DNA of 64,000 nucleotides. Source: Erythrophleum ivorense (Eukaryota; Streptophyta; Magnoliopsida; Fabales; Fabaceae). A program made the position numbers and the translations under genes. The notes beneath the pieces were generated by a model. The model ran no database searches, was not told where the DNA came from, and saw nothing but the letters and a program-made list of their open reading frames with translations. Location of the stretch: NCBI GenBank assembly GCA_026724425.1, contig JAIUCV010000002.1, positions 6,763,001 through 6,827,000 of the forward strand. The letters are read 5' to 3'. This document shows positions 12,674 through 24,699 of the stretch, one piece after another (the first letter of the stretch is position 1; every line of letters begins with the position of its first letter).

Positions 12674-12808
12674 TCGATCCTACTGGCAGAGATGCAATCA
12701 AGGAAAAAAAAAGTAGTTTTCTTTAGTTTTAAATCCCAAATTATAAGTTTAAAAATTAAAATTAAAATCAGAAAGTCAAAAATTATAACTGTTAAGAAAA
12801 ATTTTATC
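11519..12808. other. Non-coding stretch between small gene and LTR element
   Basis: It probably begins with the 3' untranslated region of the preceding gene. There is a CA/AC-rich patch near 12370-12410, a poly-A run near 12465 and an (AT)n microsatellite at about 12642-12668. Sequence around 12170-12235 (aggcagtgtttcgatgg) loosely resembles MITE termini, but no matching opposite end was found. No gene seen. Confidence 0.55.
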
Positions 12809-14906
12809 TATTGACCTCAAAATTTTAATATGTTATGTTGATTATAACAAACTATTGAGTTAATTTAAAAAAAAAACATTAAGTTGAAAATAATTAGATT
12901 TTGTTTATTGCTTTATTACCTTAAAAGTCCTTAAATTTATTTCTAATAAGTAATAACAATTATCCAAGAAAAATAAATTATATTAAAAAAGAGCATTATG
13001 TTAATAATATTCTAATGAAGCTCAAAATTATAGCAATCATGATACAAATTATAAAAAAAAAAATTAAGAGACCTACTTATGTCAATAGTCTTTTACACAT
13101 GGTGTCATTTACATATTTATAATATATATATATATATATAAACAATCCTTTTAAATATGCTTCTATACCTTTGTTCTCATGTTTCAATAAAGCATTGTAA
13201 TTGTTTGATATCTTTATGTAAATATATTATATGACAAAATTTGCCTTTTATTCACTTGCAGCGCAATAAATGGGATTATAATACAATTGTTGAAAAGTCA
13301 ATCACATGTTGCAGTGAAGTCGTGGCGAAACAAATCACTTTATCTTATTTTAATATTTTTACAAAAGCAAGAGTCAATGCAGTGCTCAGAGCAAATTTTT
13401 AAAATTGTGCAGAGAAAAAGCAAAGCATGCAAAACGAAAGAAAGAAAGAGTCGTGAATTGAAATCTCCATCAATGTGCGAACCACAGCTCTATTGTTGGA
13501 TCTTCACTAATATCTTCATCACTTCACTGAAACTTCACCTAAAGTTATCTCACTTTTCTCAAACTTGATGAACGTAGCAATCTCAAAGAACTAAGAGTGA
13601 ATAAGGACGTAGTCATTGGGAGAGTGAGCATAAATGAAGTAAGCAGCAACAAAAGGAAAGAAAAAGTTGCTTGCAATGGCACACCCTTAATCTTGCTAGA
13701 CGCTATCGTCCTGACGAAAGAGTGAAACGTAGATTGGAAGAGCAAGAAAAGTTAAGACCTTGCGAATCATCCAAAAGAGAGTTGGGGTTCAATCCTCTAA
13801 AGGCAAAGTAGTTATATTTGAGTTGTTCATAGATTTTAATGCTGAGTTAGGAGAAATAGGTTTAAGTAGATTTGAAGAAGAAAGCAGATATCACAGAGAT
13901 AAATTTGGGAACTTGAGAAGAGCTAAGAGAGATGAGAGCAGAGAAAGTTTGAACAGTGTCAGAAGCAAAAAGGAAAAAGTATTAGTTTATCTTATCTTTA
14001 CCGACTTTGTTGAGACATTAAATGAAGATAAGAAAGTCAGAAAAAGTCTCTTATTATACGCTTATAGAGACAAAAACGAAAGAATAAAAGCAAAAGGTTG
14101 TGCAAGTTACGCTGCATGTTTGAAAAAACTTTTTTATTCCTTAAATCACGTTTTGTACAAAGTAATAATATATTATTTTTATAAAATTATGGTCAGCAAA
14201 TATAATTTTTCTCTCCCCAAACGCATATCCAAACACATTAATAATAGATAAATTTCTCTCCCTCAACGGCTACTTTAGAAGTTGCTAACCAATAGATATA
14301 TTTTAAAGTTTCTATATAAATAAAAGAAAATGAAGAGAAGAATACATGGATTGAAGCCAAAAAAAAAAAAGAGAAGTCAAAATTACATCATAGTTTTCCC
14401 TTGTTCTCTTCATCTTATTTGAACTTAGTTTTTTGTTCTATCTAACTTGAGAGATTTTTAAAAAAACAATGAGCTTATTGTAATCTTTTTCTTAATAAAG
14501 ATTCTAAATTTATCTTATATCATTTTATAAAGTAAGTTTAGGATAAGTTTAGTAAAAAACTTTTGAAGATGAACTTGTATGAAACTCAAGTGTTATATTA
14601 ATTTAAGGTGAATTAGAAAATCTTGTATTAGTAGTAAATACATGTAAAATGGACTGTAGGCCAAGGGTTGAACACGAATAAATTTGATGATATTTTTCTC
14701 TTTTTAAGTCTTTTTCTTTTATTTGTTGTTTTCAAACTAACTCTACTTATCATTTAAAGGAAATTCTATTTTGTATATTAGATGTCACTCCACTTTCAAT
14801 TAGCTTGTTTCATCTTAACCTACTCCACTTTTTTGCATATGATAATTTTAGTTATTTATCTTTCTTCTGCATATTATGTCTGTTCAACCCCTAGGTGTGA
14901 TTATTA
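12809..14906 (+). repeat. Left LTR of the SIRE-like element
   Basis: It matches 18615-20593 throughout, with many substitutions and small indels. A shared block reading KSQSHV in one frame (13314 and 19092 regions), the shared SMCEP/SICEP frame (near 13470 and 19274) and the shared tail ggtgtgatta/agtgtgatta anchor the alignment. The open frames at 13287-13568 and 13760-14251 belong to the LTR and are not treated as host genes. Confidence 0.8.
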
Positions 14907-14907
14907 A

Positions 14908-14920
14908 TTGATATCAAAGT
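14908..14920 (+). other. Degenerate primer-binding site
   Basis: ttgatatcaaagt directly follows the left LTR. It resembles the plant initiator-methionine tRNA complement used by copia elements (tggtatcagagc), with several substitutions, as expected for a dead element. Confidence 0.6.
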
Positions 14921-15710
14921 AGGTTTCACTTGTTCTTGTGCCTAACAGTTAAGAGAAAAGGTTCTTTATTATTTTCAAAGAAAGATGATATATCAACCAC
15001 TTGAAGGATGTTGTACATTGATGGAAAGTTTTGAGATTATTAAACTCTTTTCCTTGCTACAATTAGCCTTAGATTTTGGTAAGTTAAAAATGAAAGCTTT
15101 CTCAAATCTTTGGATGTAGATATATAAGATGTAATAGAAAATAATTTTTTGCCTAAATCTAGATAAGATTGAGATGAAAATGAGAAGAAATTATTTGCTT
15201 TAAATATTAGAGCTATGCATATATTTTATAGTGTTTTAAATTATTTTGATTATGCTAAAATAAAAAAATTGATCTAATGCTAGAGATATATGGAATACTC
15301 ATCAATCCTTATATGCTTCTAATCATATTGTTGAAGGTGAGAATATTGATAGTTTTTAGGAAATTATGCAAGAAAAGATAACATGTTATTTGGCTCTTAA
15401 AATTAATTAACATCAAATCAAAAAATAGGCTATTAGAAGCCTAATTGAGAAGAAACATTCCCATAAACTTATTATCAAAAATGGAAAAGAAGAACATTTA
15501 CAAAAAAGAGCTTATTAAGCAACATTTTGAAAATTCACAATCTCTAGCTCACCAAAACTTAAAGGTGTATGATTCCAAATTTATCACTAATCATGCTCAT
15601 AAAAATGTCATATGCATTTAATGAGTTACATGATACGATGTTTTTCAATTCTAAAAACTTAAGTTTTGTTATTCAAATGTGGAAAATATTATGACTATTG
15701 AATTTTAACT

Positions 15711-15941
15711 ATGTCAAGGCATGTTAAAGAAAATAAAAACATAAAATTATCTTTTGGAAAGTTAAAAAGATTTTTGAAAGAAATAATTCGAAAATATTTC
15801 AAAACAAAAGGTAAACAGTTTTCTACTAGCTTTCAAAATGCTTGGATATATAATATTAATAATTATGATGGTCATCAAGGACATATTTCTCACCTATGTC
15901 CCATTAAAAAAAACTCTCATGTGAAAAAGAAATATGTTTAG
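15711..15941 (+). pseudogene. gag remnant with broken zinc knuckle
   Basis: A 76-codon open piece ends in GHQGHISHLCPIKK, which aligns with the C-terminal half (G-H-x4-C-P) of a retroviral-type CCHC zinc knuckle. The first two cysteines are replaced (by Asn and Asp). Weak gag-like coding character extends upstream to about 14990 with many stops. It corresponds to the nucleocapsid end of a copia Gag and is not functional. There is no pol reading frame after it. Confidence 0.65.
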
Positions 15942-18614
15942 GTTATTAATGACTTTAAAAGTCTAAATAATAACATTCAAGGACCTAAGTTAAAACAGAT
16001 ACTAAAGTGCTTCTCAGTGCTTTAATTGTGCATAATATTTTTTAAAAGAACAAACAAATTAATCCAAAGAAGGAGGAACTACCAAAGAGAGCTTCTCAAG
16101 TATACAAAGTGAGACTTGTAAAATCTGAACCTTACAAGGAGAAACAAAAGGTAAGAAAAAAGCATCCTCTACACACTTAAGTCAATGTATCGAATTATGA
16201 AACCTCAGATGTTACTACTTTTTATATTCATTGAGGTATATTATTTATGACTTTATGTATAAGCAATACATTAATCATGAATATATTGTCATTAATATAT
16301 TTTTTATTATGATTTATGCCCTTAGATTATTAATTTGAATAAATCACTTGCAATATTTAGTATTAATATCTCTTATATATCATGCAATTGTGCTTTAAAA
16401 AAAATTAATATGCCTGTTTAAAAGATTTACGAGTACCTAAAGGTACACATGTATATAAGGAAAAATAAGCAAACCTTGCAAGACCTAAAAAAGCATAAGT
16501 ACCAAAGTTTAAGTGATATCTATATGTAGATATATGCCTAAGAATTGGGTTCAAGATAAAATCAACTTAAGGAACTCTCAAAGCATATAAAAAATGTGTC
16601 ATATTGGGTGACAAAAGCCAAATGTGAAAGGAAGCCAGTGGAGTAATAGAAAGTGATAAACTAACATTGTTACCCTAAGGTTTTAAGTTTCAAAGAAGAT
16701 ACCAAGTACTCTAAAGATAAAATTGGTATAGTGGACCATATATAATTAATTCTTATGACATGTTGAATATTTGAAATTTATTCTAAAAAGTGTTTATTAA
16801 GTTAAAATAAATGTGCTAATCTATTATGAATTGACTAATATTATGTATTTGTTAGTTAAATGCTGAATATTTTGTGATTCATGTGTTTATTGAATTATTT
16901 TTATTGATTTAAATGCCTAAAATTAGCACTTATAAACATTATCTGATATTCTTATGTACAAAGTTTGCTTGCTTAATGTTAAAATCACATAATTTACTTT
17001 CTATGAATTTGAAGTAAATTACAATTTTTTGTATATATTATAGTTAACTTTAAAATGAGTTTTAGTTAACTACTTCCTGAAGCTAAAGTTTACTAAGCAA
17101 GCTGAACTTGGAATCTAAACCCTATGCTTAACAAGAAGCATAAGCAAGGCATGCACTTTCACCTTCTCCATTAGTTGAAGAAGTCATCCCTCCTCCATCT
17201 CCCATTTCTTAAGATCTTCTACCTTCTCTTCCTTACCAAAGTATTAAAAAAAAAAGAATCATTAATCACTATACATAGTACGTACTTGGAAATCTAAATA
17301 AATGATTAAGAAGATGAGTATCTATGGTTTGAATTGCTATATCTTTATATCTTTTTAGTCTATCTTTTCTTTTGTGCTATTTTGATATGCTAACCTATCT
17401 TTATGATATTAAGAAAAAAAGAGATTTAAGTAAAAGGCAATAAAACAACAAGTTGTAATTACATCTACTTCTTATATTAGAGTAACCTCCACTACATATA
17501 TGTGCATTTGATATGTCTTAAAAATGTTTAGATGTATATACAAGGGAAGTTTTGAAGCATGTGCCAAAAGCAATGGAAACTTACTTTACATTGGATAGAG
17601 AAAGTATAAAATTCTCTTTTATCTAATCCCTTAAAGCTTTCATGAAAAAATTGTTTTAAACAAGTTTTAAGTTGTCAATTTTAAGTTAAAGTTAACTATG
17701 ATTAATTGGAGTTTACTATATTGACAGAAATAACTATTTTTTATTGAAGTTACTTATGTTTTACTTTAGAATTCATGTATTTGAAGTGAACTACTTCTAT
17801 GTGAATTAGAGTGCGTTACACTTTAAAAGCTGAAGTATGCTCTATTAATGCATTTGGAGTTATTTAGTTAGAGTTACTTGCTTACTCGTCTAGTTGGAGT
17901 TGCATTTTCTTGAGAATTACTTATTTTGAAATATTAATTATTAAAATAATATGCTCTATGCTTTGTTGATACTCTATTAAATATTTCTTATGTTCATCAT
18001 GTTTTTAATCCTTTATGCTTTGCACTTCTAGGCTATCCTTTATTCTATGAGATGCTTATATTAAGTGGAAGTGATTGCAAACTTTATTGATGTTATACCA
18101 CCCTTGCATTGTTGAAATTTATATGATTATAATTTCTTAAAGTGTTTGGATAACTATTGTGATTTAAATATTTACTACTTTTTTAAAGAAGTTTATCCAC
18201 TATTTGATGATAACTAATGAAAGATATTTTGAAAATATATTACCTACTAACTTTGCCTAAGCTTTTTTCCTTTTTTTTTTTTTTGAGAAATTAGATATGA
18301 AGATGCAAAGAATACCAAGGAAATTCTCCCAAAAGTAGCTCTTGCACTTTTAATTGATAAAGAATGTTGAACCACCTTTTTTATGATGTAAACAAGGGAC
18401 AAAGATATTTATGGTATAAAATTATATTGCTATTATGTTTTAGAACAAGTTTTAAAGGAGCACTCTCATAATCTTATCAAGTACATATTAAGGGGGAGCT
18501 TTAAAAATAGTATTTCAAACTTAAATCTTAATGATTTCATATTGTTACTTTTTACACTTAATGCTTTTACAAAGTTTTGTACTTAAACTTTTTTAACCAT
18601 AAAAAAAAGAAGAT

Positions 18615-20593
18615 TATTAACCCCAAAGTTTTGATATATTATTTTGATGATAACAAAACTGTTAAGTTAAATCTATAAAAGTATTAAGTTGAAAATAATT
18701 AGATGTTGTTTATTGCCTTATTACATTAAGAAAAATAAATTATATTAAGAAAAAGCATTATGTTACTAATATCCTAATGAAGCCTAAAATTGTAGCAATC
18801 ATGATACAAATTATTGAAAAAAAATCTAGGAAAGCAACTCATGTCAATAGTCTTTTACATATGGTATCATTTTACATATTTATTATAATATGTGTGCTTT
18901 TCAATATATCTATAGAAATATAAACAAAGCAATTCTTTAAATATACTACTATACCTTTGCTCTCACAGTTTAATAAAGCATTTATAATTGTTTGATATCT
19001 TTATATAATATAATATATTACATATTTTGGGATATTGCCTTTTATTCATTTGTAATGCGCTAAATGGAATTAAAATACAATTGTTGAAAAGTCAATCACA
19101 TGTTGTATTAAATCCATGCATTGCAAAGGAGAAACAAATTACTTTATCTTATTCTAATATATTTTACAAAAGTAAAAGTAGGTGCAATGCTTAAAGCAAA
19201 TTTTCAAAAGTGTGTAAAGAAAAGGCAAAGCAAGCAAAATGAAAGAAAGGGTCGTAAGTTGAAATCTTCATCAATATGCGAACCACCCTTCTATCGTCGG
19301 ATCTTTACTTATGTTTTTATATTGAAACTCTACCTAACATTTACTCAATCTTTCAAACTTGTTAAATGTAGCAATCTCAAAGAACCAAGAGTGGATGTAA
19401 TCATTTGAGGAGCATAACAAACCTCAACAGTAAAGAAGACAAGAAAAAGGTAGCTTACAATGTTGTAGCTTCAATCTCGTTGTACGTTACTATCTTAACA
19501 TAAGAGTGAAACGTAGATTGGGAAAGCAAGACAAGTAAAAACCTCACGAATTATCTAAAAGAGAGTTAGGAATCGATCTTCCAAAGGCAAAGCAGCTACA
19601 TTTGAGTTGTTTATAAATTTGAATATTGAATTGTGAAAAACATGTTTAAGTAGATTTAAAGAAGAGAGTAGAAATTAAAAAGAAGAGTTTGAGAATTTGA
19701 GAAAACCTGAGAGAGATAAGAGCGCGAAAGTTTTAAATAATGTCAAAAGTAAGAAGACAAAATATTATGTTGTCTTATCTTTACCCTCTTTTTTAGAGAC
19801 ATTAAATGACGATAAGAAAGTCAAAAGAAGTTTCTTCCTCAATACATATGAAGACAAGAATGAGAGAAGAAAAGCAAAAGTTGTACAAGTTATAACAGAT
19901 AAATTTCTCTCCCTTAACGACTACTTTAGAAGCTGCTCTCCTACAAATACATTTTGAAGTTTTAATATAAATGGAAAAAAATGAATAGAAGAATATATAG
20001 ATTGAAATAGAGAATGACAAGCCAAAATTACATTATAGTTTCCCTTTGTCCTCTTCATCTTATTTAAGTTTAGTTTTTAGTTTTATTTAGCTTAAGAAGG
20101 TTTTAAAAAAAGAGTAAGCTTATTGTAATCTTTATATATATATATATATATAAAAGTTCTAAATTTATCCTCATATCATTTTGCAAAATAAGTTTAAGGT
20201 GAGCTTAGTAAAAAAATCTTAAAGAAAAGAGATTTGGATGAGCTTAGTTTGAGATGAAACAAAAAATCTTATATTGGTAGTAAATACGTGTAAAATTATC
20301 TTAATTGTAATGTGAAAATTGATTAAAAAAATTTCTTAGAATTTAAGGGGATTATATATAAACCAAATATTAAATTAAGATAAATTTGGCAGTGTTTCTC
20401 TCTTTTATTTGTTGTTATCAAGTTAACTCCTTTTTTTTTTTTAGGAAACTCTACTTTGTCTCTTAGAGGTCACTCCAATTTTGATTAGCTTACTTCACCT
20501 TAGCCTAATCTACTTTTATGTGTGTGAGAATTTTAATTATTTATCTTTTTTGTGTGTCACAATTATTCATCTCTCTTTTAAGTGTGATTACCA
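18615..20593 (+). repeat. Right LTR of the SIRE-like element
   Basis: Direct repeat of 12809-14906, ending in the canonical CA (ATTACCA). The frame at 19121-19408 is the counterpart of 13287-13568 in the left LTR. An AT microsatellite at about 20135-20152 and a poly-T at 20430-20441 have expanded in this copy. Confidence 0.8.
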
Positions 20594-20598
20594 ATATC

Positions 20599-21134
20599 AT
20601 CCTCTCAATCTTCTACACTTTATTTGGGTTACACAACTTCTGTAATTTAAAACACTACTTTTCAATCTTAAGAAATCATAACTTCCACTACAAGTGTATT
20701 ATACTATCTTTAGCTTTTATGCATTATGAGAACTAAGTAAGTCAAGTTGATAATGTTTAAACGTAAGCAATGGATTGTTTTTTTTTCTATTTATTTATTT
20801 TTTCTACAATGCTTTTAACAAGTTACTATGCATTATGAACAAGCTAAAGTGATAATGGGTTTATTTCAAACTCTTATAGATGGGTTTATTTTATAAGAAT
20901 AGATATTAAAAAAATTTATAAATCATTCCATTTCATCCATTTTTTTAAACTTCTAAACAATGGTAAACAAGCTTTCTTCTTTCTCTTATTAAGCTCCTAG
21001 ACAATGGAATGATACTAGGAATGGATATAGGATTGAACTATTAGGAAGTGAAAATTAGAAAAATTAATATACTCAATATCAATAAAGATTACAAGATAAA
21101 AAGTATATATGTAGTACACCTTTTTGGTAATTTA
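20599..21134. other. AT-rich spacer between LTR element and hAT remnant
   Basis: No gene or clear repeat. It may include the 3' end of the hAT element, but no terminal inverted repeat was identified. Confidence 0.5.
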
Positions 21135-23370
21135 TCAAAGTTGAGTACAACATTTTTTCATATCATAAAATTTATTAATAATTAAGTCTATGTCAAACTT
21201 TTTAGCAATCTCTCTTTTAATATAAGTAATCGTAGAGTTTGTAAAAAAATAATCTTCTATTTTTTTTTAATATTCATATGTAAAAATGACTTTTTACTTG
21301 TTGCTATTAAAACTGAAAGAGGTAATAATAGACAAAGCAAATGATCAATCAAATAATAAGTATTAGATTTTCTTAATATCTTTAATACTTGGCATAACTA
21401 GGAGATTGTTAATAAGTTTTTGAAATCGAAATATTGAAGAACATCAAGCCTATAATGTTGTGGTTGTATTTTGAGATGTAACCTTTCTTATTTAGTGAAA
21501 TCACTATGATAAAATTTTGTTATTAAGTTACAAATATAATCAATGTTGAATAACTTGTTATCATTTCTTAGATCTAAAGTTCAACTAAGTGTCAATAATT
21601 CCATTGTAGTCTCATTAAATTTATTATTCATTTCTTGCAACTGAGTATTTATGGTAGTAATAAGCAAATTAATATGACAATGGTGTTCAATTCAAACATA
21701 TTCAACATTTGTGTGACTTCTACCTCTTCCAAGAATGAAAAGAATACTCATGTTAGGAACATCAATATCATGTTTTTCACCCAAAAACAAAAGATGTAAC
21801 TTCCTTTGTAAAATTCTCCCAATTTAAATTCTCTCATTTTTTTGAGTTAACATTTTTGTAGTGGATGCTTAAGACATAGTATTTAAAATATCTTGATCCT
21901 TACATTATAAAGCTTGACACATATCATAACTAATCAACAAAATATCTCTCATGAAATGTAAAATAAAAATAAAATTAAATGACTTTACAACATTAAGAAC
22001 AACTTAAGCATCATTAAGAATATAATAGTTACCTTCTTTGTTATTTTTTCTTCAAAGAACTTCACAAGTAGGCATAAAGTTGAGAAATAAACTTGGAATA
22101 GAATTTAAATGTGAACCCCATCTAGTATCTCTAGTGAACAAGAATAATTTCTCTAGTTGCAACAACTAATGCTAATTGCAAATGGCAAGGAAGGCAATGA
22201 ATCTAATATGCATAAGGACAATATTTTAAAACTAAAGTTCATAAACCAATTAATTCACCACACATATTGCTTGTTTCATCATACCCTTAACCATGAAAGC
22301 CATGCATGCAAAGATTACAATGAGAAATAACATATGTTATTTCATTTTTCAATGTCAATGATGAAGTATTTGGAATATGAGTAAGATTAAAAAAAAAAAA
22401 GAATTCTTTAACATACACATTTCTGCCCACAAATCTCAAAACGATAACTATTTGTTCTTTTCTTGAGTCATCCCTTGTTTCATCAATAATGAGATAAAAT
22501 TTAGAATCAACAACATCTTTATGAATCTTGCACGTACCCTACTAGCAAAGATATGTAAAACTTCTTTTTGAATATTAGCTTAAATATATTGAGCATTTCC
22601 AAGAGTATATTCTAAGACATTGTTAATAACTTTTGGATTGTAACATGCTAAAAATTCTGCCAACCCAATAAAGTTTTTCCTATTTAATGAGCCAATACTT
22701 TTATCATTACCTTTAAATACACTTGCTTGAAAAGTAAGCCAATGAACTACATCAATAAAAACTTTTAGTCTAAAATGATTATTTGCAATAGCTTAAGAAT
22801 TTTATCTATAAAAGTCTTTCTCTATATGTTAGGATTGAGCCATTAAAACATCACAAAATTGCACACAACTATTATGTGTAAATTAAGAGTAATTTTAGCA
22901 TAACAAAGAAATAAACAATTAACTTTATCATCAACTTTTTTAAAAAATTGAAATCTCTAAATTGTAAATACATCTTTTCCATCATTTCAAGGGTTATCAC
23001 TAAACAAGTAATAAGACAGAAAAAAAAGTTTCATCCAATGTAGGTAAATATTTTAACCAATTTAAAAACTTCTTAAGCCGAAAAACCTAAAAACAATGAA
23101 GACCTTGTCTACTAAAAGTTGAAAATTTAGTAAAAAGAGATTAGTATGGTCTCAATTTAATATAAGGAGAACATATCTTATCACATTGATCAATTAAATA
23201 CTTCCAAATTAGGATACATGTTCTCGAATCTTATTTTTAATAAAGAAATATTAATTTCTTTCTTTTTCACCATTGATATTTTTATTTGATATTGCTCAAT
23301 ATTAGTTAACTTAGTAGGAAGTACATGAGGATAAAATGATTCCCCCAACTTTATGATTTTGAGAAGCTTT
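21135..23370 (-). pseudogene. hAT transposase remnant (ZMYM1/TTF-type, DUF4371 class)
   Basis: Reading the minus strand with many frameshifts and stops gives the family's landmarks in order. IIDETRDDSRKEQIVIVLRF at about 22430-22500 is the DxSRD-type catalytic block. GYDETSNMCGE at about 22270 corresponds to the GYDGASNM motif. LQLALVVATRE follows at about 22170, then KHDIDVPNM at about 21770 and QLQEMNNKFNETTMELL near 21620. The C-terminal hAT dimerisation tail TYIKREIAKKFDIDL ends with CTQL and a stop at 21135-21137. The upstream limit near 23370 is approximate. In life such proteins cut and paste hAT DNA elements; this copy is dead. No 8-bp target duplication or terminal repeats could be defined. 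Confidence 0.8.
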
Positions 23371-24309
23371 TCTTTTAAAAAAAAATATCAATAATTGTAA
23401 GTTTCCTCATAATATAAACCTTTCCTATATTATCATAAAAATACAATAAAAATAATCAAATAAGTAAATAATAAAAATATTAAATATATTGTATCAAAAC
23501 TATCCAAAATAACTAATTGGACAAAAATCATCCAAAAGTAAATATTTGACCCAAAATTAAAAAGAAAGGAAAAAATCCAAACATAAAAAAATGGTAAATA
23601 AAACCTGAAATACAAAATTAAAACAAAAAAAAAAAGAAATTTACCCAGATTGTTTAGTAAGAATAAAGCTCATTTGCGAATCACTTATCAAGACGAGATC
23701 GATTGCGGATTTGCAGATTGTTGGTGCAGACGTCAGACGTGCATGGGTGCGGCAACGGGCCACTGCTAGGCAACACTTTAAAAAGTGTAAAAAGTGGGCG
23801 TGGGCCACTCTCCTCCATTGGCTTTGGACAAGTTGAGTGTGGGCCTCTTCTTGTTGGGCGTAGTCATTATCATGAGTACATATATAATTGATTTGTTTTT
23901 GGTTGGGCCCTACGATGCCATTGCAGCTTCTTGATTTGTTTTCTATTTTGTGTTTACTCTCTCGGTTATTATAAGCATGAAGCATAACATATAACACATG
24001 TATAATTGAGGAAAAAAGTTGGGAAGAGAGAGAGACCCAATTCCATTAATTATTATTCAGTTCTATTGTATTATAAATTCTATAAGGACGTCCATGTCTA
24101 GAACTATTTTCTTTTAGTTATTCTTTTTGGGCTTTTTTTATAAAGAAAAAATATATTCTTTTCTCAAGAAAAGTTTAAATTATTATTATTATTATTATTT
24201 ACATTTCTCTCTCTCTCTCTCTCAAAATCAAAATATATGCCATATTAAATAACAAAAAATGAGTTATAATTATAACTTATTTTAACTAATATATTGTTAT
24301 ATTTATCAT
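23371..24309. other. Spacer with a GC-richer islet, no gene assigned
   Basis: At 23640-23900 base composition rises sharply against AT-rich surroundings. It contains open frames on both strands (118 codons on minus at 23641-23997; 62 on plus at 23703-23891) without recognisable domains or codon character. Simple repeats follow: (ATT)n at about 24181-24200 and (CT)n at about 24207-24226. Confidence 0.5.
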
Positions 24310-24699
24310 TTATATAAAGGTAAAGTGCATAAAACTCTTATAAATTTTATGTCATATGCAGATAACTCCATAATATTCAAAACTTGATAATAGATTTTTC
24401 GAACTTCCAATTTTGTTCAAATAATCCTCACCATTCATGAATTTGTTAATTTAATAATTAAATGGTGATATATTTAATTAAATAGCCCTTAAGCTCTAAT
24501 TTTTGAGGAAGATAACCCCTGAATTTTTAGTTATCTGAATGTATTGCACATCCATTAATGAAATAAGAAACTTACCAATAATAGAGGGTTATTCCCATAT
24601 AATCTAAAATTGGAGAGTTTATTGTTAAATTTTGAAAGTCATATGTTATTTACACATAACCTAAAATTTAAAAGTTCTATGTATTTTGCCTTTATATAA
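24310..24699. mobile_element. MITE with ~50-bp terminal inverted repeats
   Basis: The left end TTATATAAAGGTAAAGTGCA and the right end, read in reverse complement as TTATATAAAGGCAAAATACA, are mirror images. The similarity continues inward for about 50 bases with mismatches. The 390-bp length, lack of coding capacity and AT-rich interior fit a miniature inverted-repeat element. The flanking TATA/TTATA is itself palindromic, so the exact target duplication cannot be separated from the termini. Superfamily not assigned. Confidence 0.7.

Larger units (their letters stand above)
12809..20593 (+). mobile_element. Old LTR retrotransposon, copia SIRE/Maximus-like, non-autonomous
   Basis: Two long direct repeats, 12809-14906 and 18615-20593, flank a 3.7 kb interior. 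Both begin TATTRACC and continue with the ttttgatgataacaaac-like pattern typical of SIRE/Maximus LTRs. The right copy ends ATTACCA. A degenerate initiator-Met primer site (ttgatatcaaag) follows the left LTR, and purine tracts occur before the right LTR (aagggggag at about 18490 and an A/G run at 18601-18613). Flanking pentamers TTATC (12804-12808) and ATATC (20594-20598) match at four of five positions. The interior holds only a decayed gag; I find no protease, integrase or reverse transcriptase, so it resembles a large retrotransposon derivative. LTR divergence is obvious by eye, so the insertion is old. Confidence 0.8.

Noticed and set aside
23641..23997. 118-codon minus-strand frame
   Set aside because: No domain, no splice context, unusual Cys/His scatter; openness is likely due to local GC content.
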